A stretch of DNA of 64,000 bases. It comes from Bacillota bacterium. Lineage in GTDB: Bacteria; Bacillota; UBA4882; UBA8346. A model generated the notes under the pieces. The model did no database searches and had not been told where the DNA came from. It saw nothing but the letters and a program-made list of their open reading frames with translations. The DNA lies in the NCBI GenBank assembly GCA_023436305.1, contig JAEZJQ010000001.1, forward strand, positions 11,844 to 75,843, given 5' to 3'. This document shows, in pieces, positions 17,435 to 25,325 of the stretch. Each line of letters starts with the position of its first letter. The stretch's first letter is position 1. A program made the translations under genes and the position numbers.

Positions 17435-18244
17435 GTGTCGAATCAACCCATGTTTAAAAAACTATTATTACCGCTGTTGATGACGCTGTTCACCGCTTCC
17501 GGCCTGATTAGCGCCGATGTGTCCAGCCAGGAAATCTTCTTAAAACCGGTTCAAAAGGATACTCCCGCTTTCACTCGCTCCGAGGATAATGAATATGGCA
17601 TGAAGTATTCATTAAAAATGATCAAAATTTCCAACAATCCCGATGTCAAAGCGCCTCCGGCCACTGACGCGGTGGTATTGTATTACAGCATGATCAAGCT
17701 GGGGGTTCCGGAAAAAGAATATGGGGTTCTAGTGGATTTTGAGGGAAAAGATAAGCAAATATGGACCGACTCTGACGCCGATGGCGATTTTTCCGAAGAG
17801 ATTCCGGCTCAAATCTTTAAAAGTGACCGATATCCCAATGTCAATGTCTATTACGCCCCAACACCCCTAACTTTTCAAGTAGAATACACCATGACCGATC
17901 ATAGTTATCAAACCCAACTCCAATTTGATCTGCCCTACCTTTTTATCGCCCGGACCGGCAGGGATGATATTTTCTATCTTACCGCCCGCACCTGGTTTTA
18001 TGGTGAATTAACGCTGGATGAAGAGGAAATCTATTTGGCCCTGGCAGATACCAATGATAACGGCCTCTACAATGACCCCGGCGACCTGGTCTTCGTGGGC
18101 CGTGATTCCGACCTGAATTTTACTCAAAGTAAAGGAGTTCCCGTCAAAAAACTAAGAACCCTGAAATCCAAAACCAAGGCGAAATATCTGTTTGAATATG
18201 GTGAAAGCCCTGAAAAGTTAATCTTAAAAAAGGATGAGAAATGA
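17435..18244 (+). CDS. Exported protein with EF-hand-like calcium loops
   Basis: The 269-residue protein starts at GTG 17435 or ATG 17450; neither has an ideally spaced ribosome site. A signal peptide (MFKKLLLPLLMTLFTASGLI) is followed by a mature part with two acidic loops. DSDADGDFSEE and DTNDNGLYNDPGD match the DxDxDG calcium-loop pattern found in dockerins and EF-hands. I do not recognise the overall family. It overlaps the next gene by 4 bases, so it is the first gene of an operon with the two M16 proteins and may be their partner or substrate. Confidence 0.72.
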   Translation: MSNQPMFKKLLLPLLMTLFTASGLISADVSSQEIFLKPVQKDTPAFTRSEDNEYGMKYSLKMIKISNNPDVKAPPATDAVVLYYSMIKLGVPEKEYGVLVDFEGKDKQIWTDSDADGDFSEEIPAQIFKSDRYPNVNVYYAPTPLTFQVEYTMTDHSYQTQLQFDLPYLFIARTGRDDIFYLTARTWFYGELTLDEEEIYLALADTNDNGLYNDPGDLVFVGRDSDLNFTQSKGVPVKKLRTLKSKTKAKYLFEYGESPEKLILKKDEK

Positions 18245-19521
18245 TGTTGCGATTGCGGTTTCATTATCTAGCGGCTGTTTGCTTGATTGGGTTGATATAC
18301 GGTGCCTTTTTTCCGGTACATGCGGCCAATTTGGATTATCAGACCAAAGTGCTCCCCAACGGGATCAAACTGGTCTATAAGCAGTTGCCCGCCGCCAAAA
18401 CCATTACCACCCGGATCATGATTCCCACCGGTTTTTTAAATGAACCTCAGGGAATCCGTGGTATTTCCCATCTTCTGGAGCATCTGGTTTACCGGGGCGG
18501 TGGGCGGTTTACCGCCGCCGATTTCCAGCGGCAAGTAAAAGGTAAGGCTTTCGAATATAACGGTTTTACCAGTCTTGATAGTACCGAATATTATCTGGAG
18601 GTATTGCCGGATAATATCCTCAATTGCCTGGATATTTATCTGGATCTCATCCTGCATCCCAACCTGGCCGAGGAAGATATAGTGCTTGAAAAAAAGATTA
18701 TCACCGTGGAAAAAATGTTGCGTGCCATCCCCGGAGATACCTTTTTCCTCTATATCAACTCCTTGACCCAGGAGCAGCTTTCCGGGAATATCCACGCCAT
18801 TTCCCGGGACGATCTGATGAGTTACCATGATCAATACTATCGGACCGATAATCTAACCATCATCATTACCGGCGCTTTTGATTTAAAAAAGGTACAGGAT
18901 TTACTTTCCGCTCAAAAAACAGTTGATTCCGCCGCTCCACCCCAGTCGGTGGATTGGCAGTTCACGGAAGTCAAGGCTGAGTTGGTTTTGGAAGATTATT
19001 TGTTGGGCGAGGAATACCAGTTATTGCTTGGATTCAACCTCCCCAAACCCACCGCCACGGATTTGCTGGTGGCCAAAGTTCTGCCGTATATTCTCCGCTA
19101 CGAATCCCCCGAATACGACTACATGAACGACCGGCCCCTGGATTACCAAATCTTCTTGACCAGCATGGCCGGGCGGTATTTTTTAATCTTGGGTTATCGT
19201 GACTGCCAGCAGAAGTATTCAGCGGAGATGGATGCCTGGCACCAAAAGAATTTCATCCGCTATTGCAAATATTTAAAAGCCAAAAAATTCAATACGTTTC
19301 TGGCGACGCTTACCAAAGCCATGGATAAGAATATGAAGAGTATCGGGTCCGACTCCACCCGCTACAATGATTTCATCGCCCAAAAACTATTTATGCCGGA
19401 AGCCATTCATGAACAGGATCTGGAAAAAATTCGCGGGCTATCCGGTAATGATTTTAAAAACTTCGTCCAAAAATATCTGGAAATTGACTCTTATTTCAAG
19501 ATCGTCATCAAAGCTTTATAA
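18241..19521 (+). CDS. Exported M16-family metallopeptidase, catalytic subunit
   Basis: The 426-residue protein has a signal peptide (LAAVCLIGLIYGAFFPVHA) and the inverted zinc motif HLLEH at residues 77-81 (HxxEH), with the distal acidic segment EKKIITVEK about 75 residues later. The region LPNGIKLVYKQLP is typical of M16B proteins. M16B enzymes normally act as a pair of one active and one inactive half, and the next gene provides the inactive half. The peptidase would act outside the cytoplasmic membrane. Its ATG overlaps the stop of the preceding gene (ATGA). Confidence 0.9.
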   Translation: MMLRLRFHYLAAVCLIGLIYGAFFPVHAANLDYQTKVLPNGIKLVYKQLPAAKTITTRIMIPTGFLNEPQGIRGISHLLEHLVYRGGGRFTAADFQRQVKGKAFEYNGFTSLDSTEYYLEVLPDNILNCLDIYLDLILHPNLAEEDIVLEKKIITVEKMLRAIPGDTFFLYINSLTQEQLSGNIHAISRDDLMSYHDQYYRTDNLTIIITGAFDLKKVQDLLSAQKTVDSAAPPQSVDWQFTEVKAELVLEDYLLGEEYQLLLGFNLPKPTATDLLVAKVLPYILRYESPEYDYMNDRPLDYQIFLTSMAGRYFLILGYRDCQQKYSAEMDAWHQKNFIRYCKYLKAKKFNTFLATLTKAMDKNMKSIGSDSTRYNDFIAQKLFMPEAIHEQDLEKIRGLSGNDFKNFVQKYLEIDSYFKIVIKAL

Positions 19522-19532
19522 GGATGATTAAC

Positions 19533-20903
19533 ATGCCAAAAAAACAATTCTATAAACTTTTATTGAAGATGGGCCTGATTCTGATCTTTGCCTTCTCCGG
19601 GTTCGTTCTGGCTGAATCTTCCAAACCCTCCGGAGGGGTTTCCATCCAGGTCCGGGATGACGGTTTAACCCTGGCGGTCCGTCCCTTGCCGGAAAAAGAA
19701 CAGAAACAGCCGTATCAATATTTAACGATGATCATTAAAACCGGTTCAGCTCATGATCCCGCCGCGAAATCCGGTTTAACCACCCTCACCAATGAACTGC
19801 TGTACTTATTCTTTTACAATTCCAGCGCCTTACAGGTGGATCTGAATACGGCGCCGGACTTCTCCATCATTCACTTTGTGGTGGCGAACAGTGATTACGA
19901 TACCTTCATCAATGAACTGGATGGAATTATTCGGTTAGAAGCCCTAACCATGTACGACCAATGCAATGAATTGATCCTGGCGCATCAGAACGAGCCGATC
20001 ATGCCCGGCTACAACGCCGCCATCAAGCTGGCCGAGTTGCTTTACGGCCCCAGCCATCCCTACCGATGCGGGTTGACTCCCAACTTTAAACAGTTGAATA
20101 TTACCGATGTGAATAACTGGTTCCGCAAGATTTACCGGCCCAACAACTTGATTGTGGCAAGTTCCAAGGAATTGCCGGAAGATTTTCTGCGCCGTCCCAG
20201 TGGCCGGGACATGAAGAGCCCCGTAAATCCACCGGAAATTCCTCCGGCCAAAGGAAGTCCGGCCTCTGAAGTGGTATTCAATCCGGTCCGTGACAACGTA
20301 AGCACGATTCGGATCGGTTTCAGCGCCCCGAAGATTAGTGAAGCGGATTTTTTCCCGGCGTTAATGGCCCGGAAATATTTAGAGAAGGAATTATGGCAAG
20401 CAATCCGGGAGGAATCGGGTTATTGTTACGATCTGCAGGTGGCTTACTCCTATTTACCGAATTCAGCCGCCCCGGATCTGGAGATTTCGTTTCAAACATT
20501 ACCCTCGGAGACGGATCAGGCGGTTTTAAAAACATTAGCGGTGTTGGAGTCAGCCACCAATAAGGAAATGCCCATGAAAATCCTTCCGGAAATCCTGGAG
20601 CGGGAGAAGCTGCTTGAGAAGTACCGGGATCAATCCGGCCTTCAATTAGTCAGAAACGCCGCTTTTCAAGCCTTCACCAGCCAGAAATGGCCTGGCGATT
20701 CCGGCGAATATCTGGCCAAGTTGAGCGAGGTTAAGGCCACCGATATTTCCCGATGGATTGCTGCCGGTTTGCCCCGGATCAAGATTGCCATTGCCGGTCC
20801 GGTGGAAGTGGAGAAGCAGATGGGGAAGATTCGCGAGAAAGTAAAAGCGATGGGTGTACAATCTACGGTTATGCCCAAAACTACACCTGCGCCTAAAAAA
20901 TAG
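19533..20903 (+). CDS. Exported M16-like protein, non-catalytic partner
   Basis: The 456-residue protein has a signal peptide (LLKMGLILIFAFSGFVLA) and the two M16 lobes, but where HxxEH should stand it reads LTTLTNELL, so zinc cannot be bound. It keeps the fold markers YGPSHPYRCG and LRQAIREESGYCYD-type C-lobe sequence (here LWQAIREESGYCYD). Such inactive subunits form a clam-shell heterodimer with the active one. I choose ATG 19533 because AAGG lies 9 bases before it; ATG 19524 is too close to that site. The tail is proline- and lysine-rich. Confidence 0.87.
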   Translation: MPKKQFYKLLLKMGLILIFAFSGFVLAESSKPSGGVSIQVRDDGLTLAVRPLPEKEQKQPYQYLTMIIKTGSAHDPAAKSGLTTLTNELLYLFFYNSSALQVDLNTAPDFSIIHFVVANSDYDTFINELDGIIRLEALTMYDQCNELILAHQNEPIMPGYNAAIKLAELLYGPSHPYRCGLTPNFKQLNITDVNNWFRKIYRPNNLIVASSKELPEDFLRRPSGRDMKSPVNPPEIPPAKGSPASEVVFNPVRDNVSTIRIGFSAPKISEADFFPALMARKYLEKELWQAIREESGYCYDLQVAYSYLPNSAAPDLEISFQTLPSETDQAVLKTLAVLESATNKEMPMKILPEILEREKLLEKYRDQSGLQLVRNAAFQAFTSQKWPGDSGEYLAKLSEVKATDISRWIAAGLPRIKIAIAGPVEVEKQMGKIREKVKAMGVQSTVMPKTTPAPKK

Positions 20904-20910
20904 AGTTGAA

Positions 20911-21732
20911 ATGAAAAAATTTATCACAATATTATTGATATTGGTTTCCATATTTGCAATCCTGTTGGGTTATTGTTACATCGAACCCTACTGGATTGAG
21001 AATAAAACTTTCATAGTCAGTCATAAGGATATTCCAAAAGACTTCAACAATACCAAAATCTTATTTATATCGGATATCCATTACGGTCCGTTTTTTAAAA
21101 AACACCGGCTGAAAAATCTGGTGAAGCGTATGAACCGGATGCATCCAACCATCATATTACTGGGTGGAGACTATGTCCATCGCAGCCCTGACTATATTAG
21201 ACCCTGTTTTGAGGAGTTAGAGCATTTAAAGGCGCCACTCGGTGTTTTGGGGGTGTTGGGAAATCACGATCACTGGGAAAACGGCCCATTAACAAGACAA
21301 TCCATGCGAAAATCCGGGATTGAATTGTTGGATAACCACGCAGTTTGGATAAGAACCCGTAATGCCCGGATAAAAATCGGTGGTGTCGGGGATTATCTTA
21401 AAGACCGCCAGGATATCAATCCCACGATTCAAGATGTCAAGAATGAGGACTTTGTGATTTTGGTAACCCATAATCCGGATTATGTACCGGAAATAAGGAC
21501 AACGAAAATTGATTTGGTATTCAGTGGCCATACCCATGGAGGCCAGGTAACTTTATTCGGTTTATGGGCCCCCCTGATACCCTCAAAATACGGTCAAAAA
21601 TACCGGACTGGCTTCATCACCACTCAAAATATGAATGTAATTGTTTCCAACGGTATCGGAACTATTACTCCCCCGGTTCGTTTTTTCGCCAGACCGCAGA
21701 TTATCAGAGTAATCCTAAAAAGTAAGCCATAA
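20911..21732 (+). CDS. Membrane-anchored metallophosphoesterase (YkuE/YaeI-like)
   Basis: The product of about 273 residues has one N-terminal membrane segment (ITILLILVSIFAILLGYCYI) and then the dinuclear metal phosphoesterase motifs in order: FISDIHYG, GGDYVH, GNHDHW and SGHTHGGQ. This combination matches the YkuE/YaeI/Cpped-type group, which includes enzymes acting on UDP-diacylglucosamine and other lipids, with the catalytic domain on the outer face or at the membrane surface. ATG 20911 is preferred because GAGTTGA precedes it; an upstream ATG at 20854 lies inside the preceding gene. It is probably the last gene of the exported M16 group. Confidence 0.9.
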   Translation: MKKFITILLILVSIFAILLGYCYIEPYWIENKTFIVSHKDIPKDFNNTKILFISDIHYGPFFKKHRLKNLVKRMNRMHPTIILLGGDYVHRSPDYIRPCFEELEHLKAPLGVLGVLGNHDHWENGPLTRQSMRKSGIELLDNHAVWIRTRNARIKIGGVGDYLKDRQDINPTIQDVKNEDFVILVTHNPDYVPEIRTTKIDLVFSGHTHGGQVTLFGLWAPLIPSKYGQKYRTGFITTQNMNVIVSNGIGTITPPVRFFARPQIIRVILKSKP

Positions 21733-21813
21733 TATACAGGGTTAAAGGATTTTCATGATCTGCTGAAGAACATCTATTCAAATTAAGATAGTATTCGAAC
21801 AGGTGATTTAATT

Positions 21814-24800
21814 TTGAAGCTATCACGGAATAAAATCAAGGAACTGGCCTCCGCTGGGCCGGTTTACTTTCGTGGTCTGGATTATTACACCCGGGGGCGG
21901 GTGAAAAATTTCCGTTATTCGCCGGAAAAGCTGCTGATTCAGTCTATCGTCTCCGGAAGTGAAAATTATCAAGTCCGGATTGAGCTTTATGACGATGGGG
22001 ATGTGGCCGGGTACCAATGCACATGTCCGGCCTATGGGCTATATGACGGCGCCTGTAAACATGTCATCGCCGTGCTCCTCAAAGCCCTCGATAAATTCGA
22101 TAACGGCACCATAACTGAACCTTACCCTTTACCAGGAATCGATCAACCAGCACCCAAATCCGGTCCGGGTACGCACGCGGGTATCATCCATTCCGATGTC
22201 GATCCCCGGGAAGATCCCCGGCTGGCCCTTTCCAAATCCATGGTGGCGAGCCTGATTAAAAAAAGTAACCTCCATGAGGCGGAGGAGCCGGTCCATCTAG
22301 AGGTAACTCTTCATCTGATACCCTCCAATCGCAGTCTGCCGTATTTCGAATTAAAAATCGGCCGGCAACGGTTATATGTGATTAAGGATATGGCTGAGTT
22401 TCTGGAGGCCATTTTAAATCACCGGGAGCTCTATTTCGGGAAAACCTTCACTTTTCAGCCGTCCCGGCAGCATTTTTTACCCCCGGAACAGCGGTTTGTC
22501 CAGTTTTTGCTTGAAGTCTACCAGGATGAGCGGAGCAAAAACTTTTTTTATTCCACCATATTCGCCAAACACAATCTGGAATTGAGCCCCTCTCAGTTCA
22601 AGCGTTTCCTGGATATTGCCCCGGAGCTGGAACAGGCTTATTGGATAAAAAATTACGAAACTCCACCCATTCCCATTCAAGTTTGCCGGGAACCCTTACC
22701 GCTTACCCTAAAGTTATCCCAGGGGAAAGAACATTTGGAACTGGAATTGCAAACACCTGAACTTTTTTATGAACTGGCTTTCTGCCGGGGTATTTTTGTA
22801 TGCGGCGATCATTTCTTCATCCCGCCCCCGAACTTTTTATCCCCGATACAACCGGTTTTGGAGTCTTTTTCCAAAATGTCCGTCAAACAATTACCGCTTA
22901 GCGATGATGACGCCGCCACTTTGATTTCCGAAGCCGCTCCCACGATCCGGGAAGCGTGCCGTCTGGAAATTGCTCCGGAGGTGGAACGCCGCTTGCACCA
23001 AGAACCTTTGACCATCTCCGTCTGGCTGGACAAATATGAAAGCGGAATTTCGGCCAAAGTCCTTTTCAAATACGGGGAAACCATTGAGATTAACCCTCTG
23101 AAATCCTACCCGTATCAAAATGAAGAAATATTACTACTCCGGGATAAAACCGCCGAGGTTCGATTTCTGGAACGGCTGACTGGTATCGGTTTTCGTCCCG
23201 GGGTTGAAAGCTACCTGTTACTGGACGAAACTCAAATTTATCGTTTTCTTCAGAAAACCTTGCCGGAAATACTGGAAAATGCTGAAGTATACCATTCCCA
23301 ATCTTTCGATAATTTAAAAATCAAAAAGCCACCCCGGTTTAGCGGTGCTATTCGGCTGGATGAGGCCTCGGATTTATTAGAGATTTCCTTTCAAATGGAA
23401 GAGCTGCCGGAAACAGAATTGCCGGAATTATTAGCCGCCCTTCGGGAGAAGCGGAAATACTTCCGCCTGAAAACCGGCGCCTTTATTCCCCTGGATGAAC
23501 CGGAAACATTGGCCGCGGGCCAATTTCTCAATGAATTGGGCTTAAGCGGCGCCAATCTCCAAAATAAACTGGTGGAACTCCCCAAGTACCGGGCTCTTTA
23601 TCTGGAACGGGTGTTACGGGAATACGGGCGAGAACGTTTCCACCTGAATAACACTTTTAAACAGTTGATCCATGATGTGAAAGAACCACAGGATATGGAA
23701 TGGCCCATCCCGGAACGTTTGACGGGAATCCTCCGGGATTACCAGAAAACCGGCTTCAAATGGCTGAGAACCCTCTCTCACTATGGATTCGGTGGTGTTC
23801 TGGCCGATGATATGGGCTTGGGGAAGACGCTGCAAATCATCACCCTGGTCCATGCGGAATACCCGGAGACCCGGCTGCCCTCACTGGTGATTGCCCCATC
23901 TGCACTGGTCTATAACTGGCGGGAAGAGATTGTCCGGTTTGCTCCGGAACTGCCGGTGTTAATTCTGGACGGCCAAAAACCGGAACGCCTCCAGTTGCTT
24001 GCCAATGCTGCGGAATATGCCTTCGTCATCACCTCCTACCCCTTGATCCGCCGGGATATTGAGGAGATGAAAGATTTGCAATTCGCCTATTGTTTCTTGG
24101 ATGAAGCCCAGAATATCAAAAATCCGGCCACCATTAACGCCAAATCGGTGAAACAAATCAAGGCCCGGCATTATTTCGCCGTCACCGGCACCCCCATTGA
24201 AAATTCCCTGACCGAACTCTGGTCCATTTTTGATTTCATCATGCCCGGCTATTTATATTCCCATCATCAATTTCAATCCCGTTTTGAAACTCCAGCGGTC
24301 CGAAATAACGACGCCGGTGCTTTGGAGGATTTGGGGCGGCACATCCGGCCCTTCATTTTACGGCGGTTAAAAAAAGACGTTCTGGCCGAACTGCCGGAAA
24401 AGATCGAGACCAAACTGGCTTGCGAGATGACCACGGAGCAAAAGAAAGTTTATCTGGCCTATCTGGCCAAGGCGCGGGATGAATTTGAGACCGAAATCGC
24501 CGCCGCCGGCTTCGAAAAAAGCCAGATCAAAATCCTGGCGCTGCTTACCCGGCTCCGGCAGATCTGTTGCCATCCGTCCTTGTTTCTTGAGGACTATCAT
24601 GGCGGCAGCGGCAAATTAGATCTATTGGAGGAAGTGATTCAGGACTCCCTCTCTGGCGGCCACCGGATTCTTTTGTTTTCCCAGTTCGTGTCCATGCTGG
24701 ACATTATCGAAATCCGGTTACGCCGTGATAAAACCCGTCTTTTCCGGATCGACGGCCAAACTCCGCCGGAGGATCGCTTGAAACTGGTGAATGATTTCAA

Positions 24801-25116
24801 CAAGGGCGACGCGAAAGTATTTCTGATCTCCCTGAAAGCCGGGGGCACCGGTTTAAATCTCACCGGCGCAGATACGGTCATCCATTACGACCCCTGGTGG
24901 AATCCGGCGGTGGAAGATCAGGCCACGGATCGGGCTTACCGGATCGGCCAGAAAAAAGCCGTTCAGGTATTCAAACTGGTCACTCACGGCGCCATTGAGG
25001 ATAAGATCTATGCCATGCAGCAAAGAAAGAAGGAATTGGTGGACGCGGTGATCCAACCCGGGGAGAATATACTGGGCAAGATGACGTTGGAGGAGATCCG
25101 GGGGTTGTTTGAGTAG
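21814..25116 (+). CDS. SWIM zinc-finger SNF2-family helicase
   Basis: The 1100-residue protein starts at TTG 21814, after AGGTG. A SWIM zinc finger (C69-x-C71-x9-C81-x-H83) lies near the N-terminus. A long middle region follows (about 120-620), of the type called bacterial SNF2 helicase associated domain. The SF2 ATPase comes next, with Walker A LADDMGLGKT at 663-672, DEAQ box at 763-766, VTGTPIENSLTELW, and the C-terminal lobe with SQFVSMLDI, LISLKAGGTGLNLT and QATDRAYRIGQ. This is a double-strand DNA translocase rather than a strand-separating helicase. Roles in remodelling nucleoprotein or transcription complexes are proposed for bacterial members. Confidence 0.95.
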   Translation: MKLSRNKIKELASAGPVYFRGLDYYTRGRVKNFRYSPEKLLIQSIVSGSENYQVRIELYDDGDVAGYQCTCPAYGLYDGACKHVIAVLLKALDKFDNGTITEPYPLPGIDQPAPKSGPGTHAGIIHSDVDPREDPRLALSKSMVASLIKKSNLHEAEEPVHLEVTLHLIPSNRSLPYFELKIGRQRLYVIKDMAEFLEAILNHRELYFGKTFTFQPSRQHFLPPEQRFVQFLLEVYQDERSKNFFYSTIFAKHNLELSPSQFKRFLDIAPELEQAYWIKNYETPPIPIQVCREPLPLTLKLSQGKEHLELELQTPELFYELAFCRGIFVCGDHFFIPPPNFLSPIQPVLESFSKMSVKQLPLSDDDAATLISEAAPTIREACRLEIAPEVERRLHQEPLTISVWLDKYESGISAKVLFKYGETIEINPLKSYPYQNEEILLLRDKTAEVRFLERLTGIGFRPGVESYLLLDETQIYRFLQKTLPEILENAEVYHSQSFDNLKIKKPPRFSGAIRLDEASDLLEISFQMEELPETELPELLAALREKRKYFRLKTGAFIPLDEPETLAAGQFLNELGLSGANLQNKLVELPKYRALYLERVLREYGRERFHLNNTFKQLIHDVKEPQDMEWPIPERLTGILRDYQKTGFKWLRTLSHYGFGGVLADDMGLGKTLQIITLVHAEYPETRLPSLVIAPSALVYNWREEIVRFAPELPVLILDGQKPERLQLLANAAEYAFVITSYPLIRRDIEEMKDLQFAYCFLDEAQNIKNPATINAKSVKQIKARHYFAVTGTPIENSLTELWSIFDFIMPGYLYSHHQFQSRFETPAVRNNDAGALEDLGRHIRPFILRRLKKDVLAELPEKIETKLACEMTTEQKKVYLAYLAKARDEFETEIAAAGFEKSQIKILALLTRLRQICCHPSLFLEDYHGGSGKLDLLEEVIQDSLSGGHRILLFSQFVSMLDIIEIRLRRDKTRLFRIDGQTPPEDRLKLVNDFNKGDAKVFLISLKAGGTGLNLTGADTVIHYDPWWNPAVEDQATDRAYRIGQKKAVQVFKLVTHGAIEDKIYAMQQRKKELVDAVIQPGENILGKMTLEEIRGLFE

Positions 25117-25188
25117 GTGTATGAATGATGGTCTTCAACCGCAATTTGGATAATATCGAAAGAACATTAAAGAGTTCAAACGATATTG

Positions 25189-25325
25189 AACCACGAATCA
25201 TACGAATATCACGAAAAAAGAATTATCATTAGATTTTATTCGTGCGATTCGTGGTTAATATGATTGATTATTCATTGCATGTTCTTTATTCCGTGAAATC
25301 CTTTAATCCGATTAATCTGTGTTCA
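25189..25325. repeat. Intergenic word repeats with a long inverted repeat
   Basis: AACCACGAATCATACGAA at 25189-25206 pairs with TTCGTGCGATTCGTGGTT at 25239-25256 (16 of 18 positions). To its right is a second family of words with about 8-base rhythm (CCGTGAAATCC, TTAATCC, GATTAATC) reaching the uvrA stop. The hairpin lies between convergent genes and may also act as a terminator. Similar ATTCGTGG-type words occur between genes in many unrelated bacteria, as far as I recall. Confidence 0.75.
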
